DNA of 47,328 nucleotides. It comes from Acidimicrobiia bacterium. Its GTDB lineage: Bacteria > Actinomycetota > Acidimicrobiia > Acidimicrobiales > Acidimicrobilacustridaceae. Made by a program: the position numbers and the translations under genes. Under the pieces are notes generated by a model that was not told where the DNA came from, did no database searches, and saw only the letters and a list, made by a program, of their open reading frames with translations. Shown here in pieces: positions 1 through 8,851 of the stretch. The first letter of the stretch is position 1, and every line of letters starts with the position of its first letter. Location of the stretch: contig JAFIEP010000006.1 of assembly GCA_020832495.1 (NCBI GenBank), forward strand, positions 1 to 47,328. The letters are read 5' to 3'.

Positions 1-240
1 CCGCGCGGGGTCGGTGATGGTGTAGCGGCGGTGGGTACGGCCGTCACCGGCGGCGCCGGCGGTGACGGGTTCGAGTTCGTCGACGAGACCGTCGCGGCGC
101 AGCCGGTCGAGGGTCGTGTAGACCTGTCCGACGTTCAAGGGCCACACGCCGCCGGTACGTCGTTCGAACTCGGACTTGAGCTGGTAGCCGTGGGCATCGC
201 TCTCGTCGAGGAGCTGCAGGAGCGCAGCGCGGATGCTCAT
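1..240 (-). CDS. PadR family transcriptional regulator (C-terminus cut by window edge)
   Basis: The first 80 codons of a PadR-type repressor are visible, reading leftwards off the window. The start is the ATG complementary to 238-240. The N-terminus has the winged-helix signature: AALLQLLDE, then HGYQLKSEFERRTGG, then a recognition helix with VGQVYTTLDRLRRDGLV, and a wing region with TAGAAGDGRTHRRYTITD. Such proteins usually repress their own gene and a neighbouring transporter or membrane gene. A near-leaderless promoter and a strong palindrome lie immediately upstream (241-276), which supports autorepression. The effector domain lies outside the window, so the ligand cannot be guessed. Confidence 0.85.
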   Translation of the reverse strand, partial: MSIRAALLQLLDESDAHGYQLKSEFERRTGGVWPLNVGQVYTTLDRLRRDGLVDELEPVTAGAAGDGRTHRRYTITDPAR

Positions 241-276
241 AGATACCCAGTATACATACCGAGTATCTATTGGCAA
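241..276 (-). promoter_or_regulatory. padR promoter with overlapping palindromic operator
   Basis: On the minus strand a -35 TTGCCA (271-276) and a -10 TATACT (249-254) are separated by 16 bp and end about 8 bp before the padR ATG, so the transcript would be nearly leaderless. The 28-bp segment 241-268 is an imperfect palindrome: 22 of 28 positions match their complement, with outer arms AGATAC/GTATCT. It covers the -10 and most of the spacer, as expected for an autorepressor site. Confidence 0.6.
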
Positions 277-517
277 GGGCTGCGAAGAGAAGGGGCGGGC
301 GAGCAGCGCAACAGGCGCGAGCAGAGGGGGCGGCCCGCCCGGGCGGGCCGCCGCGTGGGCCGGCCGTCGCCGAGTCGTACCCGTGCTCTATGCTCCGAGC
401 GTTCCGGGAACCGCCGAGTGCTTCGGCAGTGCCCGTTGCCAGCGGGGGCACGCACCAGCGGGGCCTTCATCCACATCCCGGGGCTGCAGCCTGCAGCCGT
501 TCTCGGCGAGAGGCTTC

Positions 518-2386
518 GTGACCGCACTCACCGTCCACACCGCCACCGGCTCGCACACCATCGAGACCGGCCCGGCAGTGCTCGGCCGCGAGCACGACTG
601 CGACGTCCGTTGCACGAACCCCGAGGTGTCGCGTCACCACGCCGAGGTCCGGCTGGTGGACGGCCACTGGATGCTGCGTGACCTGGGCTCGAGTCACGGC
701 ACCTACCTGAACGGTCAGCGCATCGACCACGCGCCGGTGACCCACGGCGCCCGCGTGGTGTTGGGCGGTCCCGACACCGGTGAGCAACTCACCTTCGAGG
801 TGGCCGGCGCCCTGGCGCCGCCGCCGTCATCAGGGTCCTCAGCGCCGGCGGATCCGTCCGCCGCGGTGCCGCCGGGTCCGCCGTCGGGTCCCCCACCCGG
901 CCCGCCAGCGGGTCCGCCGCCGGGTCCAGCAGCCGATCCGGCGGCAGCCATGGCGGCGGGTCGCACCGTGCAGGTCAGCGAGCACGACACTTCGCTGCGT
1001 GTCCACGCCGACCGACGTGACTACGCCTTCGACACGTCGGTCGAGGTGGTGGTGGGTCGCGACCCGGCGGCCACCATCGTGGTCGACAACCCGTTGGTCT
1101 CCCGCCGCCACGCTCGCGTCCGCCACGACGGTGCGCACTGGGTGCTCGAGGACCTCGACAGCGCCCAGGGCACCTACATCCACGGAACGCGCACCCCCCG
1201 CCAGCAGCTCAGCGGGGTCACCACGGCCTGGTTGGGCCCACCCGATGCCGGCGAGAAGGTGCTGTTGCTCACCTCCGGCCCGACCGTCGAGCCCAGTCCG
1301 CCTCGACGGCGACTCCCGGTGCTGCTCGGGCTGCTGGCCGTCCTGCTCGTCGCCGCTGTGGTCACCGGGGTGCTCGTGGTGGCCGGCGGCGACGACGAGG
1401 AGGTGGCAGACCTCGACCTGCTGAAGAACGCAACGGTCCGTCTCGACCTCGAGACGTCGCAGTTCCTGTCGTTCGGCAGCGGCACGATCATCAGTCCCGA
1501 AGGGCTCATCCTCACCAACGCCCACGTGGTGGAGGGACACAGTGAGCCGGGCAGCGAACTGGTGGTGTCGTTCTTCGAGGGCGACGACGTCCCGGTGCGG
1601 GCGGCGTACACCGCGGCTGTCGTGGCCGAGGACCCCTACCTCGACCTGGCACTCGTCGAACTCGGCGCACCACTCGGTGACGACCCGCGCCGTCCGACCG
1701 ACCTGCCGTTCGTGCCGCTGGGCGACTCGGACCTGCTGGCCGTGGGCGATCCGCTCACCGTGCTCGGCCACCCCGGCATCGCCGAGTCGGCTTCGCTCAC
1801 CCTCACCACCGGCACGGTCGGGAGCTTCATCAGCGACCCGCTGCTCGAGGAGAGCCGAGCCTGGATCAACACCGAGGCGGCCATCGCCCAGGGCAACTCC
1901 GGAGGGTTGGCCGCCAACCGCAGCGGCGAGCTGGTGGCCATCCCCACCGCCATCCGCTTCGAGCGGGGATCAGACGGGTTCGAGGAACGCGTCAACCGTT
2001 TGCGCCCGGTCAACCTGGCGTTGCCCATGATCGAGGCGGTCAACGCCGGCCGGCGGTATCAGCCCGTCGAGTTCAGCGAGATGGATGCCCTGCCGGTGGT
2101 CGAACGCGACGTCGACGGTGTGTGCGAGTCGTCGAGCGCCAGCGGGTACAGCGAGGAGTTCGTGCTGGACCGGATGACAGTGGGGTCCCCGCTGTTCTAC
2201 GGCGTGATTGCCGACGCCCCCGACGATTCCGAGGACGCCGTGGTGGTCGACGAGCAGATGATCGTGCGCGAGGACATGTTCTGTTTGTCGCTCGTCCTGC
2301 CCGGTGCGCTCGAGGGCGGCGGCTTCGTGGTGCTGTTCTCGCTCGATCCCGATTACAGCCAGCTCGTGGGCCAGTTCACCTTCTGA
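518..2386 (+). CDS. FHA-FHA-transmembrane-trypsin-like serine protease
   Basis: The product is 622 residues from a GTG start with a GAGAGG ribosome site just upstream; the open frame runs further 5' but loses conservation there. Two forkhead-associated domains (about 1-97 with GRE and SRHH, and about 165-245 with GRD and SRRH) flank a Pro/Gly-rich linker. A membrane segment follows near 266-291 (LLGLLAVLLVAAVVTGVLVV), then a chymotrypsin-fold HtrA-like protease domain. The apparent triad is complete: His336 (TNAHVVEG), Asp376 (DLALVELG) and Ser461 (QGNSGG). No PDZ domain is seen; the last ~140 residues are unassigned. FHA domains bind phosphothreonine, so the cytoplasmic half probably senses Ser/Thr-kinase signalling and the protease acts outside the membrane. 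The substrate is unknown. Confidence 0.85.
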   Translation: MTALTVHTATGSHTIETGPAVLGREHDCDVRCTNPEVSRHHAEVRLVDGHWMLRDLGSSHGTYLNGQRIDHAPVTHGARVVLGGPDTGEQLTFEVAGALAPPPSSGSSAPADPSAAVPPGPPSGPPPGPPAGPPPGPAADPAAAMAAGRTVQVSEHDTSLRVHADRRDYAFDTSVEVVVGRDPAATIVVDNPLVSRRHARVRHDGAHWVLEDLDSAQGTYIHGTRTPRQQLSGVTTAWLGPPDAGEKVLLLTSGPTVEPSPPRRRLPVLLGLLAVLLVAAVVTGVLVVAGGDDEEVADLDLLKNATVRLDLETSQFLSFGSGTIISPEGLILTNAHVVEGHSEPGSELVVSFFEGDDVPVRAAYTAAVVAEDPYLDLALVELGAPLGDDPRRPTDLPFVPLGDSDLLAVGDPLTVLGHPGIAESASLTLTTGTVGSFISDPLLEESRAWINTEAAIAQGNSGGLAANRSGELVAIPTAIRFERGSDGFEERVNRLRPVNLALPMIEAVNAGRRYQPVEFSEMDALPVVERDVDGVCESSSASGYSEEFVLDRMTVGSPLFYGVIADAPDDSEDAVVVDEQMIVREDMFCLSLVLPGALEGGGFVVLFSLDPDYSQLVGQFTF

Positions 2387-2442
2387 ATCGCTCGCCCGAG
2401 CCAGCTGCAGGTCGAATGCCACGCGGGCTGCGTCGTGCCAGC

Positions 2443-4092
2443 TCAGCCGGGTTCGCGGGGCGGGTCGGCCTCGTCGGGGACGTCGGGCCTCGTGGTCGAG
2501 GTGGTGGTCGACTCACCCGACGGGGTGGTGGTGGAGGTCGCACCGTCCCCGGGACGAACGGCGTCGGTCACGTCACCGGGCGCCGGGACCACTGCGGCGA
2601 CGTCAGCGGCGTCGGGGGTCTCGTCCTCGAGCGGTTGGGTCACCGGTGCGAGGGCCCGATACGTGGCAGCGTTGGCCAGCACCAGCCCGACGTAGTGCCA
2701 CGACCGGTTGTAACCGAGCACGGCTCGGCGGGTGGCCTCGGGGTCGGTGATCGGCCCGCCGGCCCTACTGCAGAGGTAGAGCGCGGCGGCGAAGGTGGCG
2801 TCGTAGATGTTGTGCGGATCGGCGATGCCGTCGCCGTTGCCGTCCACGGCCCAGCGCACCCACGTGCCGGGAATGAACTGCATGGGACCGACGGCCCGGT
2901 CGTAGACGGGATCGCCGTCGTACAGGCCGCCGTCGGTGTCGCGGATGAGGGCGGTGCCCCGGGTGCCGTCGAGCGGGATGCCGATCAGCGCTGGGAAGAC
3001 CGTGCCGTCGGGATTGGGCCAACCGCCGCGATAGGTCCCGTGGCGGGACTCGACCGCACCCACCCCGGCGATGAGCGCCCAATCGATGCCACATCCCGGC
3101 GCTCGGGCGGCGGCGAGGGCTGCAGCGCGCCAGTAGGCGTCGAGGGAGGTGGGCGGGATGATGCCGCCCAGCGCGGCCATCACCTCATCGGGCACCGTCC
3201 GGGGCGGCACCACGCCGGTGGCCACCGGCTGGGCCGGTGGGACGCCGGCTCGCAGTTCAGCTTCGCGGGCGATCAGCTCGGCCAACGCCCGGTCTTCTTC
3301 CTCCCGCGCCCGGTGAGCGGCCGCCACCAGCTCGGCCCGCTGGGCGGCCAGGGTGCTGCGATGCTGCTGCAGTTCGTCGACCTGCGCAGCCAGCGCATGT
3401 TCGGCGGCTGCGGTGGTGGCGACGTGTTGGCCGGCGGTGGCCACCGTTCGGTCGGCGTCGACCACGGCGCCGACCAACTGGTCGTGCACCGTGGCCAGCA
3501 GGTGGAGGGTGCCCTCGACGTCAGCGTCGTGGCGGGCCGCCCCGAGGAGCTGTTGGCGCACCGAGTCGGGGATGCGACCGCCAGCGACGTAGGCAGCGAC
3601 CGCGTAGGTGCGGAGGTCGTCGTGGCTGGCCTCGCGTGCCGCGTGGGCGTTGGCGGCGGTGAGCAGGGCGTCCGCTGCGGCAGCTCGAGCTCGACGGTGC
3701 TCCGCCTCCAGTTCGAGGAGCCGGCCATCGACGTCCTCGAGTTCTGCGGTCAGCGCCAGGGCACCGGCGGCCAGTTCGGCAGAGGGGGCGACACCCTCGG
3801 GGTGGTCACCCAGCAGCGCATCGGCCGCGTCCGAAGATGGTTGGCCGGCTTCACGCGCCCAGGCGTCCGGCGGCGAGCCCACCGACGTGACGCCCAGCAC
3901 CGGTGCGAGGAGGGCAACGGTCACTGACGCCACCACGAACCGGCGAGCGCCTGGTCCGCGTCGGTGAAGCGCCGGGCGTCGACGCCGGGCGATGTCGGGG
4001 TGCTGCGCCGCTCGGCGGCTGGCGCGCCGGTCCGGGCAGGCGTGAGGACGTCGGTCAGAGGACCGAGGGCGGGACCAGCGAGGATGGAGCAT
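2443..4092 (-). CDS. Secreted lytic transglycosylase-like protein with coiled-coil N-terminus
   Basis: The product is 549 residues if the ATG at 4092 is used. That gives a long basic N-terminus before the hydrophobic signal FVVASVTVALLAPVLG; a GTG at 3936 would give a shorter leader, and neither has a clear ribosome site. Residues about 90-310 are Ala/Glu/Arg-rich with heptad-like pattern, typical of an extracytoplasmic coiled coil. The C-terminal half has the lysozyme-like transglycosylase fold: IAGVGAVESRHG with probable catalytic Glu348, AVGPMQFIPGTW, and LGYNRSWHYVGLVLANA. A Thr/Ser/Pro-rich tail follows. It should cleave peptidoglycan glycan strands in cell wall remodelling. It ends 56 bp from the convergent FHA protease. 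Confidence 0.85.
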   Translation of the reverse strand: MLHPRWSRPRSSDRRPHACPDRRASRRAAQHPDIARRRRPALHRRGPGARRFVVASVTVALLAPVLGVTSVGSPPDAWAREAGQPSSDAADALLGDHPEGVAPSAELAAGALALTAELEDVDGRLLELEAEHRRARAAAADALLTAANAHAAREASHDDLRTYAVAAYVAGGRIPDSVRQQLLGAARHDADVEGTLHLLATVHDQLVGAVVDADRTVATAGQHVATTAAAEHALAAQVDELQQHRSTLAAQRAELVAAAHRAREEEDRALAELIAREAELRAGVPPAQPVATGVVPPRTVPDEVMAALGGIIPPTSLDAYWRAAALAAARAPGCGIDWALIAGVGAVESRHGTYRGGWPNPDGTVFPALIGIPLDGTRGTALIRDTDGGLYDGDPVYDRAVGPMQFIPGTWVRWAVDGNGDGIADPHNIYDATFAAALYLCSRAGGPITDPEATRRAVLGYNRSWHYVGLVLANAATYRALAPVTQPLEDETPDAADVAAVVPAPGDVTDAVRPGDGATSTTTPSGESTTTSTTRPDVPDEADPPREPG

Positions 4093-4223
4093 TGGTGCGG
4101 CGCGTGTGGACCGACGATGGGTCCGACAGCAGGGGGCGATGCTACTGCGGACGGCGTTGCCGTGCGCTGCGCGCCCGCACGGGAGGTGGGGTGGTGGGGG
4201 CCGTCGGGTGGTCCGCTGGTGGG

Positions 4224-4835
4224 TCAGCCGCTGGTGGGCACAGCGTCGCCGTTGCTCGTGTCCTTGGTGGGTGGTCGGAGTTCGCAGCCGTCGAGGTGCC
4301 GGTCGAGCATCTCCTCCACGTCCTCGTGGCTGAGCTGGCGGTGCGCGGCGATGACCTGCCAGAACAGGGTGGCCCGCAGGTCGTCGAGGATGGCCCGGCC
4401 GTCGACGTCGGGCGACACCTCGCCACGCTCCACCGCCCGCTCCCACACCTTGTGGGCGTGGTCCAGTTGGGGGTCGAACTGCTCGGCCCACACGGTGGCC
4501 GAGAAGTCGGCGTCGCTGATGATGGCGGCGATCCGGTCCGCCACTGCGTCGCGGGGGTTCGCCGCCATGGAGGTGGCGGCGTGGTTCAGTACGGCGAGCA
4601 GGTCGGAGCGAAGATCGCCGTGATCGGGCGTCGGGTCGAGGCGACCGTCGTTGGTGGCGGCAGCGAACACCAGGTGCGCCCGTGTGGGCCAACGACGATA
4701 AACGGTGGGTTTGCCGACCCCTGCCCGGGTGGCCACCGCTTCCATCGACAACCCGCTGTAGCCCTCCTCCGCCATGATGGATCGCACGGCACCCAGAATC
4801 TGGTCGTCGAGCTTGGGGTCGCGCGGCCGGGGCAC
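4224..4835 (-). CDS. TetR family transcriptional regulator
   Basis: The product is 203 residues from a GTG at 4835 (VPRPRDPKLDDQILGAV). The TetR helix-turn-helix is clear: SMEAVATRAGVGKPTVYRRW at about 30-50, with the typical preceding helix IMAEEGYSGL. The C-terminal helical domain is of the AcrR/TetR_C type and its ligand is unknown. The gene is divergent from the FrnE-like oxidoreductase 84 bp away, the usual arrangement when the regulator controls its neighbour. A weak inverted repeat (GGCCA and TGGCC, 14 bp apart) lies in that gap. Confidence 0.85.
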   Translation of the reverse strand: MPRPRDPKLDDQILGAVRSIMAEEGYSGLSMEAVATRAGVGKPTVYRRWPTRAHLVFAAATNDGRLDPTPDHGDLRSDLLAVLNHAATSMAANPRDAVADRIAAIISDADFSATVWAEQFDPQLDHAHKVWERAVERGEVSPDVDGRAILDDLRATLFWQVIAAHRQLSHEDVEEMLDRHLDGCELRPPTKDTSNGDAVPTSG

Positions 4836-4919
4836 GGCTCCAGTCTGCCTGCTGGCGGGAAGGCGGGTTGGCCACCTCGCTGCGGGAATGGCCCGAGGCC
4901 GCACCGGGTTGGTGTCAGG

Positions 4920-5558
4920 GTGCGACTCGACGTGTGGAGCGATGTGGTGTGCCCCTGGTGCTATCTGGGCAAACGCCGGCTGGAACAGGCCATCGAACTG
5001 CTCGGTGCCGACCCTGGCGACGTCGAGGTCCGCTGGCGAGCCTTTCAGCTCGACCCCAGGGCCACGGCCACGCCCGGTGATCTGCGCACGGCACTCGAGC
5101 GCAAGTACGGATCCGGTGCCTTCGACGTCATGACCCAGCGCCTCGGGGCTCTCGGGACGGTCGAGGGCATCGACTACCGCTTCGACCGGGCCCTGCGGGT
5201 GGGGACGGCCGACGCCCACCGGCTGATGGCATGGGCCTGGGCCGAGGGTGGCGCGGCCGCCCAGGGTCGGCTGGCCGAGGCGCTCTTCGCTGCCTACTTC
5301 ACCGACGGGGCCAACATCGCCGACCACGCCACCCTGGTGCGCCTGGCGGACGAGGCCGGCATCGTGGCCGAGGGCCCCGACGCTGCGACCGTGCTCGAGG
5401 GTGACGCCTACCGCGCCGAGGTCGACGCTGACCTGGCCGCTGCAGCGGAACGGGGCATCACCGGCGTCCCCGCCTTCGTGGTGGCCGACAGCTTCGTCAT
5501 CCCCGGCGCGCAGGAGCCCGAGACGCTCGCCCGGTTGCTGCGGCGGGTGGCTGCCTGA
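4920..5558 (+). CDS. DsbA family oxidoreductase, FrnE-like
   Basis: The product is 212 residues. The GTG start is chosen because VRLDVWSDVVCPWCYLGKRR matches the family start exactly. The thioredoxin-fold active site is Cys11-Pro-Trp-Cys14, followed by the family's helical insertion (ALERKYGSGAF, DAHRLMAWA, LFAAYFTDG) and the cis-Pro loop GVPAFVVADSFVIPGAQ. There is no signal peptide, so it is a cytoplasmic thiol-disulfide oxidoreductase or isomerase of the 2-hydroxychromene-2-carboxylate isomerase/FrnE group. In other bacteria these act in polyketide modification or oxidative stress; the specific substrate is not visible here. It is probably regulated by the divergent TetR. It ends 6 bp from argS, convergent. 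Confidence 0.88.
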   Translation: MRLDVWSDVVCPWCYLGKRRLEQAIELLGADPGDVEVRWRAFQLDPRATATPGDLRTALERKYGSGAFDVMTQRLGALGTVEGIDYRFDRALRVGTADAHRLMAWAWAEGGAAAQGRLAEALFAAYFTDGANIADHATLVRLADEAGIVAEGPDAATVLEGDAYRAEVDADLAAAAERGITGVPAFVVADSFVIPGAQEPETLARLLRRVAA

Positions 5559-5564
5559 GCGACG

Positions 5565-7253
5565 TCAGTCGACGGCGCGTTGGTCGTCGTCGAGGACGTC
5601 CATGGCGTCGGGGGCTGACACGCCCACGAGGTCGAGTCCACTGACCAGGCCGACGCGGGTGGCCTCCACCAGCCAGAGGCGGGCCTGGGTGAGCTCGGGG
5701 TCGACGCTGTCGGCCACCACGTAGCAGTCGTGGTAGAAGCCGTGGAAGCGGCCGGCCAGCTCGCGCAGCCAGGCGGTGATCTTGTGGGGGCCGCGGGTGC
5801 GGGCGGCGTCGGCCACCACTTCGGGGAACTGCTCGAGCGCTCGCAGCAGGGCCAGCTCGCGCTCGTGGGTGAGCTGCGCCAGGTCCACCTGCTCGAGGGG
5901 GAGGCGCTCGATGCCGGCGCCCTCGGCCTTGCGCACGATGGAGGCGATGCGGGCGTGGGCGTACTGCACGTAGTAGACGGGGTTGTCCATCGACTTCCGT
6001 TTGGCCAACTCCAGGTCGAAGGTCTGCGCCGTGTTCACCGACTGCAGCAGGAAGGTGAAGCGAGCGGCGTCGGTGCCCACTTCGTCGACCACGTCGCGCA
6101 ATTCGACGATCTCACCGGCCCGCTTGGAGAGTCGCACCGGCTCGCCGTCACGCTGGAGGTTGACCAGCTGGGTGATGACGGCTTCGAAGCTGTCGGGTTC
6201 GTGGCCGAGGGCAGCGAGGGCCGCAGCCATGCGGGGCACGTAGCCGTGGTGGTCGGCCCCCCACACGTCGACGAGCAGGGCGAAGCCCCGGCCGTACTTG
6301 TCGCGGTGGTAGGCGATGTCGGGGAGCAGGTAGGTGGGTTCGCCCCCCGAGCGCACGAGCACCCGGTCCTTGTCGTCACCGAAGTCCGACGAGCGAAGCC
6401 ACACGGCGCCGTCGCTGTCGTAGGCCACGCCGCGTTGGCGTAGGTCGGCCAGGGTGGCGTCGATGGCTCCGGAGCCGACCATCGAACGTTCGCTGAACCA
6501 GACGTCGAAGTGCACGCCGAGTAGGTCGAGCACGTCGCGGTGGTCGTCGAGAGCCCGGGTGAGGCCCCACTCGAGCAGTGGGTCGACGTCGTCGCCGTCG
6601 GCGGCCGGCGGCGGTCCGTCGGCGAGCTCCGAGGGGAGCTCGGTGGCCCACCGGGTGATGTACTCACCCCGGTAGCCGTCCTCGGGCACCGGTTGCCCGG
6701 CAGCGGCCGCCGCCAACGAGGCGGCGTAGTGGCGCATCTGGGTGCCGCGGTCGTTCACGTAGAACTCGCGGGTGACCTGCCAGCCCGTGCGTTCGAGGAG
6801 ACGGGCCAGGGCGTCGCCGTAGGTGGCGCCACGGCCGTGGCCGGCGTGGAGTGGACCGGTGGGGTTGGCGGAGACGAACTCGATGTTCACCGCCCGCCCG
6901 GCGCCGTCGTCGGAGGCGCCCAGCTCGGCCGGAATGCACCCCACCACCTCGGTGAGTACGTCGTGCAACCAGCTGGGGGCCAGGTGGACGTTCACGAAGC
7001 CGGGGCCGGCCACCTCGATCCGCTCGACGTGGGCCGGCCGATTGGCGGGTTCCTCCAACCAGGCGGCCAGCTCGGCGGCCAGTTCGCGAGGTGGTCGGCC
7101 GGCGGCCTTGGCCGCCACCATCGCCGCGTTGGCTGACCAGTCGCCGTGCTCCCGGCGGGCTGGTCGCTCGAGCGTGATCCGGCTGCGGTCCACCTCGATG
7201 CCCGCGGCGTCGAGGGCGGCGGCCAGGGCGTCGGTGAGCTGGTCGCGGATCAC
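5565..7253 (-). CDS. argS: Arginyl-tRNA synthetase
   Basis: The product is 562 residues, normal for bacterial ArgRS, from the ATG at 7253. It attaches arginine to tRNA-Arg in the cytoplasm. The N-terminal tRNA-recognition domain ends with GPGFVNVHLA. The class I signature HIGH appears as HAGH at 136-139 within NIEFVSANPTGPLHAGHGRG. The KMSKS-like loop is LSKRAGEIV, and the DALR anticodon-binding domain is at the C-terminus (DNPVYYVQYAHARIASIVRK). All the usual blocks are present and nothing appears damaged. It is probably transcribed alone or behind the upstream SDR gene, since a 153-bp gap with a strong hairpin separates them. Confidence 0.97.
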   Translation of the reverse strand: MIRDQLTDALAAALDAAGIEVDRSRITLERPARREHGDWSANAAMVAAKAAGRPPRELAAELAAWLEEPANRPAHVERIEVAGPGFVNVHLAPSWLHDVLTEVVGCIPAELGASDDGAGRAVNIEFVSANPTGPLHAGHGRGATYGDALARLLERTGWQVTREFYVNDRGTQMRHYAASLAAAAAGQPVPEDGYRGEYITRWATELPSELADGPPPAADGDDVDPLLEWGLTRALDDHRDVLDLLGVHFDVWFSERSMVGSGAIDATLADLRQRGVAYDSDGAVWLRSSDFGDDKDRVLVRSGGEPTYLLPDIAYHRDKYGRGFALLVDVWGADHHGYVPRMAAALAALGHEPDSFEAVITQLVNLQRDGEPVRLSKRAGEIVELRDVVDEVGTDAARFTFLLQSVNTAQTFDLELAKRKSMDNPVYYVQYAHARIASIVRKAEGAGIERLPLEQVDLAQLTHERELALLRALEQFPEVVADAARTRGPHKITAWLRELAGRFHGFYHDCYVVADSVDPELTQARLWLVEATRVGLVSGLDLVGVSAPDAMDVLDDDQRAVD

Positions 7254-7340
7254 GACCTCGAAGTATGGCCGTTGGCCGTCGGTCGGCAGAAACCCGTTCC
7301 GGGTAGGAGGTGGAGGCCACCGCGGTCGATGGCGGTGCGC

Positions 7341-7382
7341 GTGACGGTGGTGTGCCCGGTGTGTGCCGGGCGCGACCGTGAC
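7341..7382 (-). terminator. Hairpin downstream of SDR gene, probable terminator
   Basis: An inner stem GCCCGG/CCGGGC (7354-7359 and 7366-7371, loop TGTGTG) is enclosed by outer arms GTGACGGT and ACCGTGAC (7341-7348 and 7375-7382) with one mismatch. It lies 25 bp after the SDR stop and before argS. There is no T-tract, which is common for actinobacterial terminators. Confidence 0.5.
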
Positions 7383-7406
7383 CTCGGTTGTCCGGGCGGG
7401 CCAGTG

Positions 7407-8189
<783 letters not shown>

Positions 8190-8337
8190 GACCCTCCTCG
8201 GTTGGGTGCTCACTGTCGAGGGTAAGGGCTGCAGCGGCGAGGAGCCAGGGACCTTGGACCCGGAACCGACGTCGTTGGTTCCCATGTCGGGGTGTGCCCA
8301 CCCGTGGACGGGCGGTTGGGAGACCCGGAGCAACGTA

Positions 8338-8369
8338 TTGACAGAGGTCGATCTTACGGTAGGATCGAC
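8338..8369 (+). promoter_or_regulatory. arsI promoter and operator
   Basis: A good sigma-70-type promoter is present: TTGACA at 8338-8343 and TAGGAT at 8360-8365, spacing 16. A perfect 7-bp inverted repeat, GTCGATC (8347-8353) and GATCGAC (8363-8369), overlaps the spacer and -10. This is the expected place for an ArsR/SmtB-type metalloregulator. No arsR gene is in the window, so the regulator would act in trans. Confidence 0.6.
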
Positions 8370-8401
8370 ACATATCGATGAATGACCGGAAGGACTCCGC
8401 C

Positions 8402-8851
8402 ATGCGCCTGCAGCTCGCCCTCAACGTTGCCGACCTCGACGAGGCCGTCGACTTCTACTCTCGGCTCTTCGGCGTTGCGCCGGACAAGCGCAAGCCCGGC
8501 TACGCCAACTTCGCCATCGCCGAGCCACCGCTGAAGCTGGTCCTCTTCGAAGGCGCCGGTGAGCCGGGCAGCATCAACCACCTCGGCGTCGAGGTGGATG
8601 CGGCCGCCGAGGTGGTGGCGGCAGAGGCCCGGCTGTCCGACAGTGGGGTGGCCACCACTGGGGTGGACGAGACCCAGTGCTGCTACGCAGAGAAGACCGA
8701 GACCTGGGTTGACGGTCCCGACGGGCTGCGCTGGGAGTGGTACGTGAAGACCGGCGACAGCGAACAGTTCGCCAACGTGGTCCTCGGTTGTGGTCCCTCG
8801 TGCGAGCCGACCACCGCAGGGGCAGCGCCCGGAACCGCAGCCCGCAGCTGA
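8402..8851 (+). CDS. arsI: ArsI/CadI-type glyoxalase-fold C-As lyase homologue
   Basis: The product is 149 residues from the ATG at 8402, preceded by GGAAGGA at the right distance; an ATG 24 bp upstream lacks one. It is a single vicinal-oxygen-chelate domain very like mycobacterial CadI: LQLALNVADLDEAVDFYSRLFG, GYANFAIAEPPLKLVL, HLGVEV. ArsI enzymes cleave methyl- or aryl-arsenic bonds using Fe(II) and a Cys pair. Here Cys93-Cys94, His60 and Glu112 (WEWY) are present, but the family's first His ligand is Gln4, as in CadI proteins. It could therefore be a metal-inducible protein without full lyase activity. A CGPSC motif near the C-terminus could also bind metal. Confidence 0.85.
   Translation: MRLQLALNVADLDEAVDFYSRLFGVAPDKRKPGYANFAIAEPPLKLVLFEGAGEPGSINHLGVEVDAAAEVVAAEARLSDSGVATTGVDETQCCYAEKTETWVDGPDGLRWEWYVKTGDSEQFANVVLGCGPSCEPTTAGAAPGTAARS

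Noticed and set aside
2122-3927. 601-codon plus-strand frame antisense to the lytic transglycosylase
   Set aside because: GC-rich mirror frame; Gly/Val/Arg-rich with no motif, while the opposite strand carries a textbook transglycosylase.
4836-4919. Operator for the TetR/FrnE divergent pair (GGCCA-N14-TGGCC)
   Set aside because: Five-base arms with a long spacer in GC-rich DNA are too weak to list as a feature.
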